NCBI GenBank assembly: GCA_028673005.1
Contig: CM054115.1
Location: forward strand, 53,147,738 to 53,211,737
Direction of reading: 5' to 3'
DNA length: 64,000 bases
DNA from: Tanypteryx hageni
Taxonomy: Eukaryota > Arthropoda > Insecta > Odonata > Petaluridae
Positions 1-11,599 of the stretch are shown here, in pieces. The notes under the pieces are model-generated. The model was not told the origin of the DNA and ran no database searches. It worked only from the letters and a program-made list of their open reading frames with translations. The position numbers and the translations under genes were made by a program. Each line of letters opens with the position of its first letter. The stretch's first letter is position 1.

Positions 1-674
1 CACAAATATTTCTTTCTTTTCATTTCCACCTGTTTTGCTTTTGTTTTATCACGTGAACTATATTATATCTTTTTGTACTTGGCAATTGTGCAGATGGAGG
101 AAGATGGTTAATAGTCTCAATAAAATCCAAATAAAAAAAATGTATATCCGTCAGACCGCCTTACATTATGTGAGATGAAAATTTCAGATCATATGGCTTA
201 AGTAGTGGCATTCATTATATTTTTCATAAAACCAACTTCAATCATTTTATGCATATTTCATCTCTAATTTATCTTTGATTTATCTTCCTGTCTTCCTAGA
301 TCCATCTTCCCCATGACCACCAATCACTGTAATGTTTTTATAAAGAACGTTACATTTGATTTTCCGCCAAACTTTTTTTACCTATGTAGTAGCTAATTAA
401 ACCCAATACGTAACGTTAGCGAAAACAAAATTGATTCATGCGCGAATTTAGATGTCTGAAGAAAGTTATAGCGAAGATGCATATCCATCATCGCATTTCT
501 CTCGCACCAGAATCAAAAATATGGTGGTCGCCTTCATTCTCCGTACGACTTTCTACTCTGACCTTATATAATAGTGAAAACGTTAACATATTTTATTAAC
601 CGCTGGATCTTTAAAGCAATAACTGTTTTGATAGATAGCACTTTCTTAGATTTTAATTTGTTTCTAGCTAATAT

Positions 675-782
<108 letters not shown>

Positions 783-1612
783 ACGTGTGTTTATGTGTAG
801 GTATGTATGCACATATCGCATAACTATCCGAAGATGCTTATGCATGCATTTTTCGACCGTTTCCCTCGTCCTTCCTTTTCATTAATTCGTGTATTTCATC
901 CCATCTTACTCCGTACTCACGTATAGGAGCATTCCCATCCATTTACGCCTTCGCAATACCTGCATAGACCTTCCTTTTCTCCTTTTTCGGGCTGCAATGG
1001 ATTTTTTCCTCCCGCACATCCCTCCGCACACCTCATCGATCCCTTCTCTCCTTTATTTCCAGCCCTTCCCCCTAACTCTCTCCATAGATCACATAGGCCT
1101 TATAAAAAAATTCTTTTTCGCCTTGAAAAATGCATCCATACACCTCTACTCCGTGCATCTCGTTTTTTCTTCTTTCTTTTAGGGACGTAGTCGGTAAAAC
1201 AAGAGTTATGTCTGTGAGGAGGTGCATGTGTGTGTGCGCGCACGTGTTGCCTTCTCTTCCATCTCAAAAGACGGAGTAGGGTACACTTCCATGATTTCTG
1301 CGGTGTCTTTCTTTCTCCATCCCTTTCTCTCTCTCTCTCTTTCCAGCACCAGACCGTGAGAGTGGTTTTTCGCGTTCCAAAAAGCAAAAAATAATAAATA
1401 AATGCATGAAAAAGTACGAGCAATACACGGAATAAGAAAGGAGGCAGTGTCCCCTCTTTTTTTTTTCTTCGCGAGAATATCCCTTCTGCGTTGGAAGGTC
1501 GGGGAGTTATTTCCGTTCCGTTGTATCTCTTTTTTTCGCATATACATATTCCACTTAAATATAATAGTATCAAAAAAAAGGTTCCCTTCGCTTCAAAGGT
1601 TTCCGTTGTATC

Positions 1613-1652
1613 AAAAGGTCTTAACGTCGCGCCAAAGGTCTTAACGTCGCGT
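1613..1652 (+). repeat. Two-copy 20-bp tandem repeat
   Basis: AAAGGTCTTAACGTCGCG occurs twice with a 20-base period. Confidence 0.8.
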
Positions 1653-2744
1653 GGTCGCGGAAAACGGGTTATATACGAGGGCTTTGTCATCCTTGGAGGA
1701 TATTTTTACGGCGTCCCAAAAATGAAGAAATAATGTATGAATTTATACTAAGATACGGCGCGAAAATGGCGCACGTCGCAGCTTTTTTTCCCGCGTAGTG
1801 TCAGCTTTGTTGATCGCTGTCGGTTTCTTTATTGTTATGTTAAAATGAGTTTCTTAGTAACGCCTAACAACCAACGTATCTCAATAATTTAGCCAAACAC
1901 GGATACAAATATTTGGTTCGTACATGAAAAGTACCTCAGTGAGTTCTTAAAAATAATATAAATATTAGACAGCTTTATGGTACGATAATATCGATGGAAA
2001 GATTATGAGCTTTAAATTGTACATTCCAAAACTTTAATAATTTCGTTTTTTTTGTAATTGTCATTGTTAAGCCGTACGGATGCGAGTACGTTTTAATCAT
2101 TTTTAAAATCTATACCAAGTCTTTCGCAACTCCGAACTCTTCGGTTTAGTTTTCACAGTCCGTGTTTTCTCGAAGCAAAATGAAGACCTGAAATGAAAGG
2201 ACTTTTTTGCAACACAAACATTTCATGTTCTGCCGTACGTTGACTTAAGATCCGTGACCGGGTAAAGGTTTAATTAAAGTGGCGTATATGCGAACGCCAC
2301 GGGTTCAGTCCTTGTGAAAAGGATATTGGAAACACAACACAAAGCACTTACGTGAGTTGCTGGAAAAAAAGTTAAACTTTTTTTAAAGCGCCAAGAGGCC
2401 TTTTAAGAGACGAATGCGAAAAAATTGAAATGTAGGAATAACATAATATATTCAACAAAACGATGCTATCAGAATGTTAAGTGTTCGTTTAATTCTTTTT
2501 TCTCCATCGCCCTTAAGCTTTTTTAATCGCTGCTCGCGTTAGTCAATCCATCGATGGACCAACCCAAAAAAACAAATAAAAAAGGAGGTCAAACAAACCG
2601 CCGAGAGCTCCAGCGTAATCGAGGGAAATCGAAAAAAAGATTGACAAGAGAGAATCGAATTATTTCGCACGTCGTCACCTACATTGTTGTCGCGACCAGG
2701 CACCACGAGGTCACAAACGCTGCACTCCTTTCTCTCTCTCTCTC

Positions 2745-4927
2745 TATATATATCATCATCATCATAGGTAGTCTGTCCGTAGACAGGTCCGTGATTATTC
2801 ATGGTTAAACCTGGTTCTCCATATACTCCTATTTTCCGCTGTCCTCTTCATATCTTGATAACTCTCTTTCCCTTTCAAATCGTCTATCAGCTGATACCTT
2901 TTCCTACCTCTTTCCCTTTTCCCATCTAGTTTTCCTTCTAACACATCTTTAATCATACTCTCTCTCCTCATGTAATGTCCAACCCAGTTAGCCTTCCTCT
3001 TTCTGATAGTCTGTATAATCATTCGCTTCTCTCCTATTCTTCGTAGCACTTCATCGTTTTTCATCCTATCTGTCCATTTTATCTTCAGCATTCTCCTCCA
3101 AGTCCACATTTCAAAGCTTTCCAAGTATTTGATGTCATTTTTCCTTAGCGTCCATGTTTCTGCCCCATACAATGCTATACTCCATACGTAGCATTTTATC
3201 AACTTCTTGCGGATATCTTCCCTAATATTCCCTGTAAGTAGTTGTTTCTTTCTCCTGAAAGCCGCTTTTGCTTTTCCTATTCTAGTTTTGATCTCATCCG
3301 TACATTTTGCCTCTCGTGTTATGATACTTCCAAGGTATTTATATTCTGAAACTTGTTCTACTGGCTTTCCCCCAATAGTTATGTTCAGATTCTCTTCTTT
3401 ACCCGATATTCGAATGACCTTGGATTTTTCTGTATTTATTTCCATACCGTATTTTCTACCTGTTATCACTAGTCTATTTATCATTTTTTGTAGCTCCTCT
3501 TCCTTTCTTGCTAGAAGTACTTGATCATCTGCGTATTTCACTGTTCTTATAATCCTTCCTCCAATTTTGAAATCCCCTGTGCCTTCTAAAGCTTCTTGCA
3601 TTAGACTTTCTCCATATATATTGAATAGGGTTGGCGATAGGCAGCAGCCTTGTCTTACTCCTCTACCGATATTTATTCCGCAGGTGTCCACATTCTCAAA
3701 CCTAACCTTTACAACTTGATTCTCATATAGATTCCTAATCAATCTCCTGTCTTTCCAGTCTACACCTATATCCTTTAATATCTTCATCAACTTTACCCAA
3801 TTTACTCTATCAAAGGCCTTCTGCCAGTCTACGAAACATGCGCAGATATCTTGACTGTATTCTATTGCCCTTTCTGATATGATTCTAACTACTCCTATAG
3901 CATCTCTAGTTCCTCGTCCTTTTCTGAAACCGAATTGATCTTCCCCTATTATTTCTTCTGCCTTTTTCTCCAGCCTTTTATTAAGAATCCTCGTGATGAT
4001 CTTCGATGTGTGTGACAGAAGGCTTATAGTTCTGTAATCTTTACACTGCATTGCCTTTGGCTTCTTCTTTAGAGGGATCATTGTTACTTCTAGGAAATCC
4101 TGAGGCCATTCTCCCGTGTCGTAAATCTTATTAATTAATTTCGTGATCGCTTTTAGTCCTTCTGATCCTATGACTTTAAGTATCTCAGCCGGTATTCCAT
4201 CGCTGCCCGTGGCTTTCCCCTTCTTTAGTTCCACTATCGCCTTTTCTACTTCGCTCTCCATAATACTTGGTCCTAAGTTGTCTTCTTCAATGTTTTTCTC
4301 ATTTTCCAGTTCTATTTTCCCCTCTCCTGCCTGTTTGCCGTATAATTCCTTAATGTATTCTTCCCATACCTGTGCTACATCCTTTGTTTCTGAGACTATC
4401 TTCCCATCCGTATTCATAATTCCTTTACCACAAATTCCATTAGACTTCTTATCTTCTAATTCCAGTGCCCTAGCGTACATCATATCGTACCGTCCTAACT
4501 TCTCCATTTGTTCTATTTCATCACATTTTCCTTTTATCCAGTTTTCTCTAGCTTTATCTGTTACCCTTCTCAACTCATTGTTTATACGCCTATAGTTGGC
4601 TCTACCTTCTTCACTGTTAACGTTTTTCCATTTTCGTCTCTCATCCATTTTCTCCAGCATTTCCTTCGTGATCCATGGTTTTCTGATTTTCTTCTCTTGT
4701 TTTCCAATCTCTTTATCCAAGGTATCCTTGATACTGGTTTTAATTTCATCCCATTCTATATCAACGGTCTTCGGTTTGTTTTCCAACTTCCTTAGGTTAT
4801 CTTCCAACTTCATGCTGACTACATCCTGCCTTTCTTTCAGTTTTTCTAGGTCCCAGGTCTGTCTTTCTCTTCTCGTTTTTCTTATTTGTTTGAGCTTTGT
4901 ACTCACGTCAACTATTAGAAGGCTGTG
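2745..4927 (-). mobile_element. LINE (RTE-like endonuclease/reverse transcriptase type), 5'-truncated, young
   Basis: A non-LTR retrotransposon on the minus strand. The 5' end is cut exactly at a (TA)n tract at 4928 and lies in the last endonuclease motif (DHSLL), so the endonuclease domain is missing. The 3' end carries a short tandem-repeat tail (ATGATGATGATGATATATA on the minus strand, about 2745-2765) instead of poly(A), as in RTE-type LINEs. Related relics in the window are at 9850-10655, 49290-49495 and 57090-57890. Clade assignment is by motif only. Confidence 0.9.
2795..4927 (-). CDS. LINE reverse transcriptase ORF, 5'-partial but otherwise open
   Basis: About 710 residues without a stop or frameshift. 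The upstream Met and Ile/Tyr run at 4928-5014 is only translated TA repeat and is not part of the protein. Visible reverse transcriptase features, in order: the linker RKTRRERQTWDLEKLKERQ; the fingers (ISLLSHTSKIITRILNKRLE, then EDQFGFRKGRGTRDAI); motif A FVDWQKAFD at 3809-3835; the RQGCCLSPTLFNIY motif; the catalytic YADD at 3524-3535; and a C-terminal LESFEMWTWRRMLKIKW segment followed by NWVGHYMRRE. The two Asp of YADD and the Asp of motif A are present, so the polymerase core looks competent. The copy is nevertheless dead on arrival because it lacks the endonuclease and the 5' end. Confidence 0.88.
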   Translation of the reverse strand, partial: HSLLIVDVSTKLKQIRKTRRERQTWDLEKLKERQDVVSMKLEDNLRKLENKPKTVDIEWDEIKTSIKDTLDKEIGKQEKKIRKPWITKEMLEKMDERRKWKNVNSEEGRANYRRINNELRRVTDKARENWIKGKCDEIEQMEKLGRYDMMYARALELEDKKSNGICGKGIMNTDGKIVSETKDVAQVWEEYIKELYGKQAGEGKIELENEKNIEEDNLGPSIMESEVEKAIVELKKGKATGSDGIPAEILKVIGSEGLKAITKLINKIYDTGEWPQDFLEVTMIPLKKKPKAMQCKDYRTISLLSHTSKIITRILNKRLEKKAEEIIGEDQFGFRKGRGTRDAIGVVRIISERAIEYSQDICACFVDWQKAFDRVNWVKLMKILKDIGVDWKDRRLIRNLYENQVVKVRFENVDTCGINIGRGVRQGCCLSPTLFNIYGESLMQEALEGTGDFKIGGRIIRTVKYADDQVLLARKEEELQKMINRLVITGRKYGMEINTEKSKVIRISGKEENLNITIGGKPVEQVSEYKYLGSIITREAKCTDEIKTRIGKAKAAFRRKKQLLTGNIREDIRKKLIKCYVWSIALYGAETWTLRKNDIKYLESFEMWTWRRMLKIKWTDRMKNDEVLRRIGEKRMIIQTIRKRKANWVGHYMRRESMIKDVLEGKLDGKRERGRKRYQLIDDLKGKESYQDMKRTAENRSIWRTRFNHE

Positions 4928-4928
4928 A

Positions 4929-4991
<63 letters not shown>
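4928..4991 (+). repeat. (TA)n microsatellite at the LINE 5' junction
   Basis: About 60 bases of pure TA abutting the truncated end of the LINE at 2745-4927. Confidence 0.98.
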
Positions 4992-4993
<2 letters not shown>

Positions 4994-5765
4994 TCTTGTG
5001 ACCATTTGTCTCAATTTTTAATGCTCTACACCGTTTATTTAGACTAAAAAATCCCGAAATTTAGGGTCCGTTTGTCCGCTAAGCTTTGAAATAATGGCAT
5101 TGTCGTTTGCGTGTCCTTTTGTCCCCTCAAAACCAATATCTGCGCGAGACGCAGACCGCTGTGCTTTGCGATGGCTTAAATGGAAGCCGAATGGCGTTAA
5201 GCGGGTTTTTTCGCCGCTCGTTGTCTACGTGAGACCTTGTGCTGAATTTTTTACGTATGTTATCGCTGGGCTGTAACGAACTCTACAAGTCGTGCTTCGG
5301 CATACTTTTAGCGATACGATTATTTTGCACAGACTCACTCGTTTTTTATTTAGCGTACGGGATCTCTATTTTCAAATGTGGGCCAGGATTGGGTTAATCC
5401 ATTAGGTATCGAATAGAATTCGTTGGAAATCTTTGGTTTGGTGGATTATAAAAAAACGACGTGAATATCCAAGTTTTGAATTGCTGTTTATTTATCAACG
5501 CTGCCTCATATAATTGAATCCTTTTATGTCATAAATTTATCTAAATGAGATATGCGCTGATTTTCTTGAAGCAATGGTCTAGGGATAATCCTTTTCGGAA
5601 AACATAATAGTTCTTTTTTCTAATTTCATGTCATGTAAATATCGCATTTTCTGTTTGTATAGAAATTTAATCATAATGAATTCGCCATGTTATCATTTAT
5701 TTCGTTCGTTTAAAACTTTTTATCTGCGGTAAAATTCTTTTACGCGACTGCGTAAGTTTTAAAAT
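4992..5765. other. Non-coding spacer between two LINEs
   Basis: AT-rich; no feature recognised. Confidence 0.6.
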
Positions 5766-8357
5766 ATTTATATAATAATAATAAATAGTGTTCTGCATAT
5801 CTGCAGGTTCAGGTGTTTCTCCTCTACCTTTCTCTATCCTGTGCCCTTCTCTTCATCTCCCCATACCCTCCTCCCTCACTTAGAATATCCAACATTTTAA
5901 TTCTTCTTCTTCCTCTTTTCTTTCTTCCCTCCACCGTTCCTTCGATAACATCCTTCAGTAATCCCTCTCTTCTCAAAACATGTCCTATCCATTTCTTTTT
6001 CCTAGTCACTATCGTGTCCATCAAACTCCTTTCCTCTTCTACTCTTCTTAGCACTTCCACATTTGTAATCCTGTCAGTCCATTTAACCTTCAGCATCCTC
6101 CTCCACACCCACATTTCAAATGCCCCCACCCTTTCCCTGTCTCTCTTCTTCAATGTCCATGTCTCCGACCCATATAGCATCACACTCCAATCATAATACT
6201 TTACCAATCTCTTCCTCAATCCCAAATCCATCTTGCTGTTAAATAGCTTCCGTTTTCTATTGAACGCTTCCTTTGCCAAACCTATTCTCATCTTAATTTC
6301 CTTCTCACATTTCCAGTCCTCTGTCAACAACGTACCAAGATACCTGTACTGTTCCACCTGCTCTATCCTCTCCCCCCTCACCTGCACTTCCATCCTTTCC
6401 TCGCCCCCTTTCGTTTTCTTTCCATTTATTCTCAACCCATATCTGTCCTCCACGCTCACCAGATTCTGTAGCATCTCCCTCAAGTCTTCCGTCCTCTCAG
6501 CAAACAGTATCATGTCGTCAGCAAACCTAATTGACGATGTAATTCTTCCTCCAACGCTTACTTCTGTGCTCGTCTCCCAACACTCCTTTATCATTTCTTC
6601 AATATAGATATTAAACAGGGTTGGTGACAAACAGCAGCCCTGTCTAACTCCTCTCCCAATCTCGAACCACTCCGTCCTGCTTTCCCCTATCCTCATGGCC
6701 ACCTCCTGTCTCATGTATAGATTCCTTATCAACCTTCTGTCTCTCCAATCTACTTTCTTCTCCTTCAATATCTCCATCATCCTTTCCCACATCACACAGT
6801 CGAAAGCCTTCTCCAAGTCCACAAAGCACAGAATGATACCCTTGCCCCGTTCTAAATACCTCTCTCCAATCGTCCTTACCACCCATATGGCATCTCTCGT
6901 ACCCATTCCATTCCTAAATCCAAATTGTTCTTCTGCTACATTCTCTTCCTTTACCCTCGTCAGCCTTCTATTCATCACTCTCAACATTATCTTGGCCGCG
7001 TGAGCTATCAGACTAATAGTTCTATGCTCCCTACAATTCTTTGCCCCTTTCTTTTTAGGTAGTGGTATCATTTCCGTTCTGACGAACTCCTCCGGCCACT
7101 CCCCACTCTCATATATTGCATTGCACAAGTCGGTCACCTCTTCAATGCCTTCGTCTTGCAGACACTTGAACATTCCACAGGTATCCCGTCTACTCCTGCC
7201 GCCTTTCCCTCCCTCATTTCCTTCATAGCTGCCACTACTTCCTCCCTCAGTATTGCCTCCCCCATCTCCTCCCTATCCATTTCCCCTTCTTCCTCAATTT
7301 CCAGCTCTGCCGGCTTTTCCTTCGCCTTATACAACTCCTCCATGTATTCTTTCCACCTGCACATAACCTCCCTTTTCTCCTTCAGTATCCTACCATCCTT
7401 GCTCTCAATTTCTTTTGAGCCTCCTCCTCCAGATCTCTGTCCATCCCAAGTAATACTCCTGACCTTCTGATACGCTAGGTCGTACCTTCCTCTCTTCTCG
7501 AGCTCTTGTATCTCCTTGCACTCCTCCTCTAGCCACTTTTCCTTCGCCCTTTCCGTCTCCCTCCTCAGTTCATTGTGCAACCGCCTGTAGTTCCTTCTCC
7601 CCTCCTCTGTGTTTACATTCTTGTATCTTCTTCTCTCCTCCATCTTTGCTATCATTTCCCCCTATTACCCAGGGTTTCTTAGCTCTCTTGCCTTTCCTGT
7701 ATCCTATTTCCTTTTCCGCCACATTTACTATTCCATTCTTAATTCTCTTCCATTTTTCCTCTACTCCTTCGTTCTGTGTATTTCCTCTCTTCATCTGGTT
7801 TGCCATATCATAACCGATTTCCTCTTTCTGCCTTTCTTTCTGTTTCTCTAGATTCCATTTTTTAGCCATCTTTGCTTTTCTAACTCTTTTCATTTAGATA
7901 CTCATTTCCACCATTAGCAGCACGTGGTCGCTTGCTAATTCTGCTCCTGGGAGCCCACTCACTGTTTTCACCCCGTTCCTATACCTTCCTTCTACCAATA
8001 TATAGTCTATCTGTTTCTTGTACATGTCACCTGGCGATTTCCATGTATATAGCCTTCTATTATGATTCTTATACCAGGTGTTGGTTATTATCATGTTCCC
8101 CTCCTTGCAGAACTCGATAAGTCTGTCTCCCCTTTCGTTTCTCTGTTCCAGCCCGAACTGTCCCACAACTCCATCGGCTCGTCCCTCTCCCTTACTCGCA
8201 TTCCAGTCTCCCATCACTATTTTACAGCATGCCTTTCCTTCCTGGTCCAGTATGGCACTTATTCTCTCATACACTTCCTCCACTTCCCCACCGTCATGGT
8301 CGCCGGTTGGCATGTACACTTGGATGACTAGCATGTTCTTTGGTTTAGCACAGACCT
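5766..8357 (-). mobile_element. LINE of a second, related lineage, with endonuclease and reverse transcriptase, broken
   Basis: Same architecture as the LINE at 2745-4927 but clearly diverged in protein sequence, so a separate subfamily. It is 5'-truncated inside the endonuclease (near 8357). The 3' tail has an (ATT)n/ATA run near 5766-5790. Same orientation as the first LINE, 840 bases upstream of it on the minus strand. Confidence 0.88.
5824..8357 (-). pseudogene. Broken LINE endonuclease-reverse transcriptase ORF
   Basis: The endonuclease/exonuclease/phosphatase segment (about 7897-8357) shows VYMPTGD, GDWNASKGEG and the terminal SDHVLL motif (SDH at 7923-7931). It ends in an in-frame stop at 7894-7896, and the same frame resumes at 7893. 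A frameshift near 7660-7680 moves translation to the frame that reads MEERRRYKNVNTEEGR. A second frameshift near 7173 leads into the reverse transcriptase, which is open to 5824. Motif A FVDLEKAFD is at 6799-6825, RQGCCLSPTLFNIY follows, and the catalytic FADD is at 6514-6525. The C-terminal WVWRRMLKVKWTDRITN and WIGHVLRRE segments match the other LINE. One stop and two frameshifts make it non-functional. Confidence 0.85.
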
Positions 8358-9429
8358 AAACTTTCACATTATAATTTTTATTCTTTGGTCTGTGTTGCAC
8401 CGCTGCGTATTTCATAATCTTCCTGATATAACGGGGGCTCGCATTTAAAAAACATATCTCCTCGGACTATACTCGTTATTTTGTTTTGTAACATTCTAAT
8501 TTTCGTTGGCCCCTTAAAGACTGTCTACAAAATATGCCGATTAAACCATCGTTAAGGTTAGCATAACAAGACAAAAAGTGTATTTAGGACACATTCTCTG
8601 CACGGTTTGACCAAAATTTTTATTTTTAAGACAGTTAAAAAAACTAAAAAATAACACTCAATACCGCTAAAAGAGAATTTCTCTCCGTATTCCGTCGTGA
8701 GATGTGGTTTTGAAGACATCAACGTCTCAACTCAAAGCTTCCTCACATCGTTCGATTTAGTGACAGCGGGAACCAACAAAATAAATGCGCGTATCTGGAA
8801 CACCTGGAAATCATGCTTTGGGTGATCGCATGTTCCTCGTCACGCGTCTTCGCGTGACCCGATCTATTTATGTAACGGATTCTTAACTCCCATGCTTCCT
8901 CCGAGTAACGCAATGTGTACACGTTATACACGTTTTAGGGCAGATAAACGTGTGGAAGCGCGTAAAATCATATATGTACAGTCACACAATATCACAAATG
9001 GTGATCTTCATTTAGCCCCATTTATTTCGTGTTAGGAAGGTAATCCGTGTTTTACTGCGTTTCCATCCCCGCGGGCGATCTTTTTAAGATAAATAAACAT
9101 CCAAAGCGCGAAAAGAGCCATTTCACACGCCATTCCGATAAATAAATTGAATTTATGTGGATAACGTAGCGCGGAATTCTTGTATATGGTAATTGCCCCT
9201 CAGGAGATATGAATAGCTACCTAGTTACACGAGCTATGGAACAAAAGCGCCATTGCCGATGTAACTACATTGTAAATAAAAGCACGCGAAGTGGTATTGT
9301 TTGAACGAGCAGGGTTTTCCAAACAATCAAACGATTACCGGTTTTCTTTCAATTTACAAATTTTACTTGAAATCAAGCGGCGGTTACTCTTGTCCACTAA
9401 TATGGACAAATTGTAAACCTTTGTAGTCA
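8358..9429. other. Non-coding stretch
   Basis: No gene or repeat end recognised. Confidence 0.6.
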
Positions 9430-9437
9430 CGCTAGAG

Positions 9438-9738
9438 CAGTGGTTCTTAACCGGGGGTGCGAGGCACTGTTTCTAGGGGTGCGAGGTGTTGATCTAGAGA
9501 TTTAAAAAAAAATAATTTAAATAGAAACAAAATAAAATGTACAAGAAAACATTTAGGAGAAATGTCATTTAATTTGTCACAGCCTTTGAATAAACGCAAG
9601 TCATTATAAATGAGACGATTATATGTTCATGTCTTCGAAAGAAACATTTGCGTAAATCAAAGATATTTTTTCGGGGGTGCGAAAGCATATTCTGAAAGAC
9701 CAAGGGGTGCGGGGAGCTAAAAAGGTTAAGAACCACTG
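9438..9738. mobile_element. hAT-type miniature element (301 bp)
   Basis: Perfect 15-bp terminal inverted repeats CAGTGGTTCTTAACC and flanking 8-bp duplications CGCTAGAG/CACTAGAG (7 of 8 match). Non-coding. The CAGTGGTTCT-type terminus is typical of hAT elements. Confidence 0.85.
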
Positions 9739-9849
9739 CACTAGAGAAACGTAGTCCAATTCCTTTGCCACTCGCCACATTTGGTGAATCTGCCACTGAC
9801 CTCTGGCGAATTGATACTGTTCATCAGTCATGAGTGCGTGTCTTCCTTA

Positions 9850-10655
9850 TTAGAGTGACCTCAGGATGTTCTATAAGTAACAATGATACCTTAAAGGAAG
9901 AAGTCAAAGGCAATGCGGTGTAAAGACTACAGATCGATAAGCCTACTGTCACACACTTCGAAGATCATCACGAAGATCCTTAACGAAAGGCTAGAGAAAA
10001 AGGCCGAAGAAATACTAGGGGAAGATCATTTCGGCTACAGAAAAGAACAAGAAATCAGAGATGCTATCGGTGTAATGAGAATTATATCAGAAAGGGCAAT
10101 AGAATTCAGTCAAGATTTCTGAGCATGTTTCGTCGATTGACAGAAGGTCTTTGATAGGGTAAATTGGTTTATGCTGACAAAGATATTAAAGGATATAGGT
10201 GTAGTTTGGAAATACAGGAAACTGATCAGGAATCTGTAAGCGAATCAAATTGTTAAAGTAAGATTGGTGAAAGCTGATGCCTGCGGTGTAAGAGAGGGTT
10301 GTTGCCTATCGCTGATTCAATTCAACGTGTATGTTGAAGAAAGGCTAATGAAAGAAGCGCTAGAAAACTCAAGAGATTTCAAGATTTGAGTAAGGATTAT
10401 AAAAACAGTAAAATATGCTGACGGGCAATTTCTTCCGTCAAGAAAAGAGAAGGAAGTCCAGAAAATGATGAATGGACTAGTAGCAAGAGGGAGAAAATAC
10501 GGGATGGAAATAAATGCAGCGAAATCCAAGGTCATGCGAATATCTACAAAAGAAGAAAACTTGAACATAAAGATAGGTGGGAAGACATAAGTATCAGTTT
10601 CAGGCAGTAAAAACTTAGGAATCATCATGAAAAGAGATGCAAAATGTATTGAACT
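9850..10655 (+). pseudogene. LINE reverse transcriptase relic
   Basis: Plus-strand sequence closely matching the middle of the LINE at 2745-4927, from the CCTCAGGATTT..GTAACAATGAT stretch to past the ISGKEE-like region. A readable piece (9913-10122) has KDYRSISLLSHTSKIITKILNERLEKKAEEILGEDHFGYRK. Beyond it there are several stops and small deletions: motif A reads through a stop, and the YADD equivalent has become YADG. Both ends are truncated. Confidence 0.85.
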
Positions 10656-10920
10656 AGAGTCTTGCAACCGGAAAAAATCGGACGCTTAAATACAAAGAAG
10701 TAAACCGTAACAAGGTCGGCGATAATTACGAAAAAGTGTAGTTATCATTCCTCTGCTTCAATTATAATTACAATTTGTCGGTTAATGCAATGGGATAATG
10801 TGTACGAGAGAAGCGAATAGGAAATAAAACTGCAACATCAGATACGGAAAAATTAAGAATTATTGCACAACATGAGCATTGCAAATTTTAATATTTAGTT
10901 TGGATCCTGTCTCGTATTTG

Positions 10921-11590
10921 GCAATTATAGCGTTTATTATTTAAATATATATTTTTGCTCCTTTCTATTTTTCGTATCACATTCGAATCAATTTTCTCAT
11001 CCATATTTCCATGGCCTCTTTTCCGTAGACTCCTCAAATGTGCCAAATTATCTTCCCTTTATAATTTATTTTTCGTTAACTTTGTGATCTTATGAGACCA
11101 TTTCCTACTCAATTCTTCAACTTTTCGATTCAGTGTTAATTTAAACGAATTTCCACTATAAATATCAATGGCTGAACAAACATAAGGTTCTATAATATCC
11201 TTTTTCACACTCAACATCCTAGCTATTTTTCATTTTTTTCAAATCTCCTCTCAGAAAATTCCAACATAATTACTCGGATGAGATTTGAACCGTGCTTCAC
11301 CCTTTTCAAATATATACATAACGAGGTATGCCTCTGAAATTCACTCTAAATCTTCTAATATAAATTCTTTTTTGCCTCCTGGCGGAATTTTTTCTTTTGC
11401 TGCTATGACAACAGCTCCTCTTGAGTCGATGAAATCCAATTTTAAGGCCATTCCTTCGTATGTACGGAAATTCGAGTAAATATCATAAGAAATGAGTTTA
11501 TGTCTCGTTGAAGCGTGTGCAATATTAAAGGCTTTTGCGATTATTACCTTTTCCATATACGTTGTATGAGAAAGTATTGTTTTCATGAAA
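10921..11590 (-). other. Possible decayed coding region, unrecognised
   Basis: An 81-residue minus-strand frame (11586-11341) ends at a stop, after which the same and neighbouring frames keep protein-like composition down to about 10921, with a few stops. I do not recognise it. It may be a broken gene of a large transposon or simply chance in AT-rich DNA. Confidence 0.25.
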
Positions 11591-11599
11591 AAAATCGAA

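Noticed and set aside
1100..1690. 196-residue minus-strand ORF
   Set aside because: Arg/Lys/Glu-rich runs arise from CT-rich and T-rich plus-strand sequence; nothing recognisable.
4928..5014. Start codon of the LINE ORF at 5014
   Set aside because: The first ~29 residues are TA repeat plus flanking sequence; LINE homology begins at 4927.
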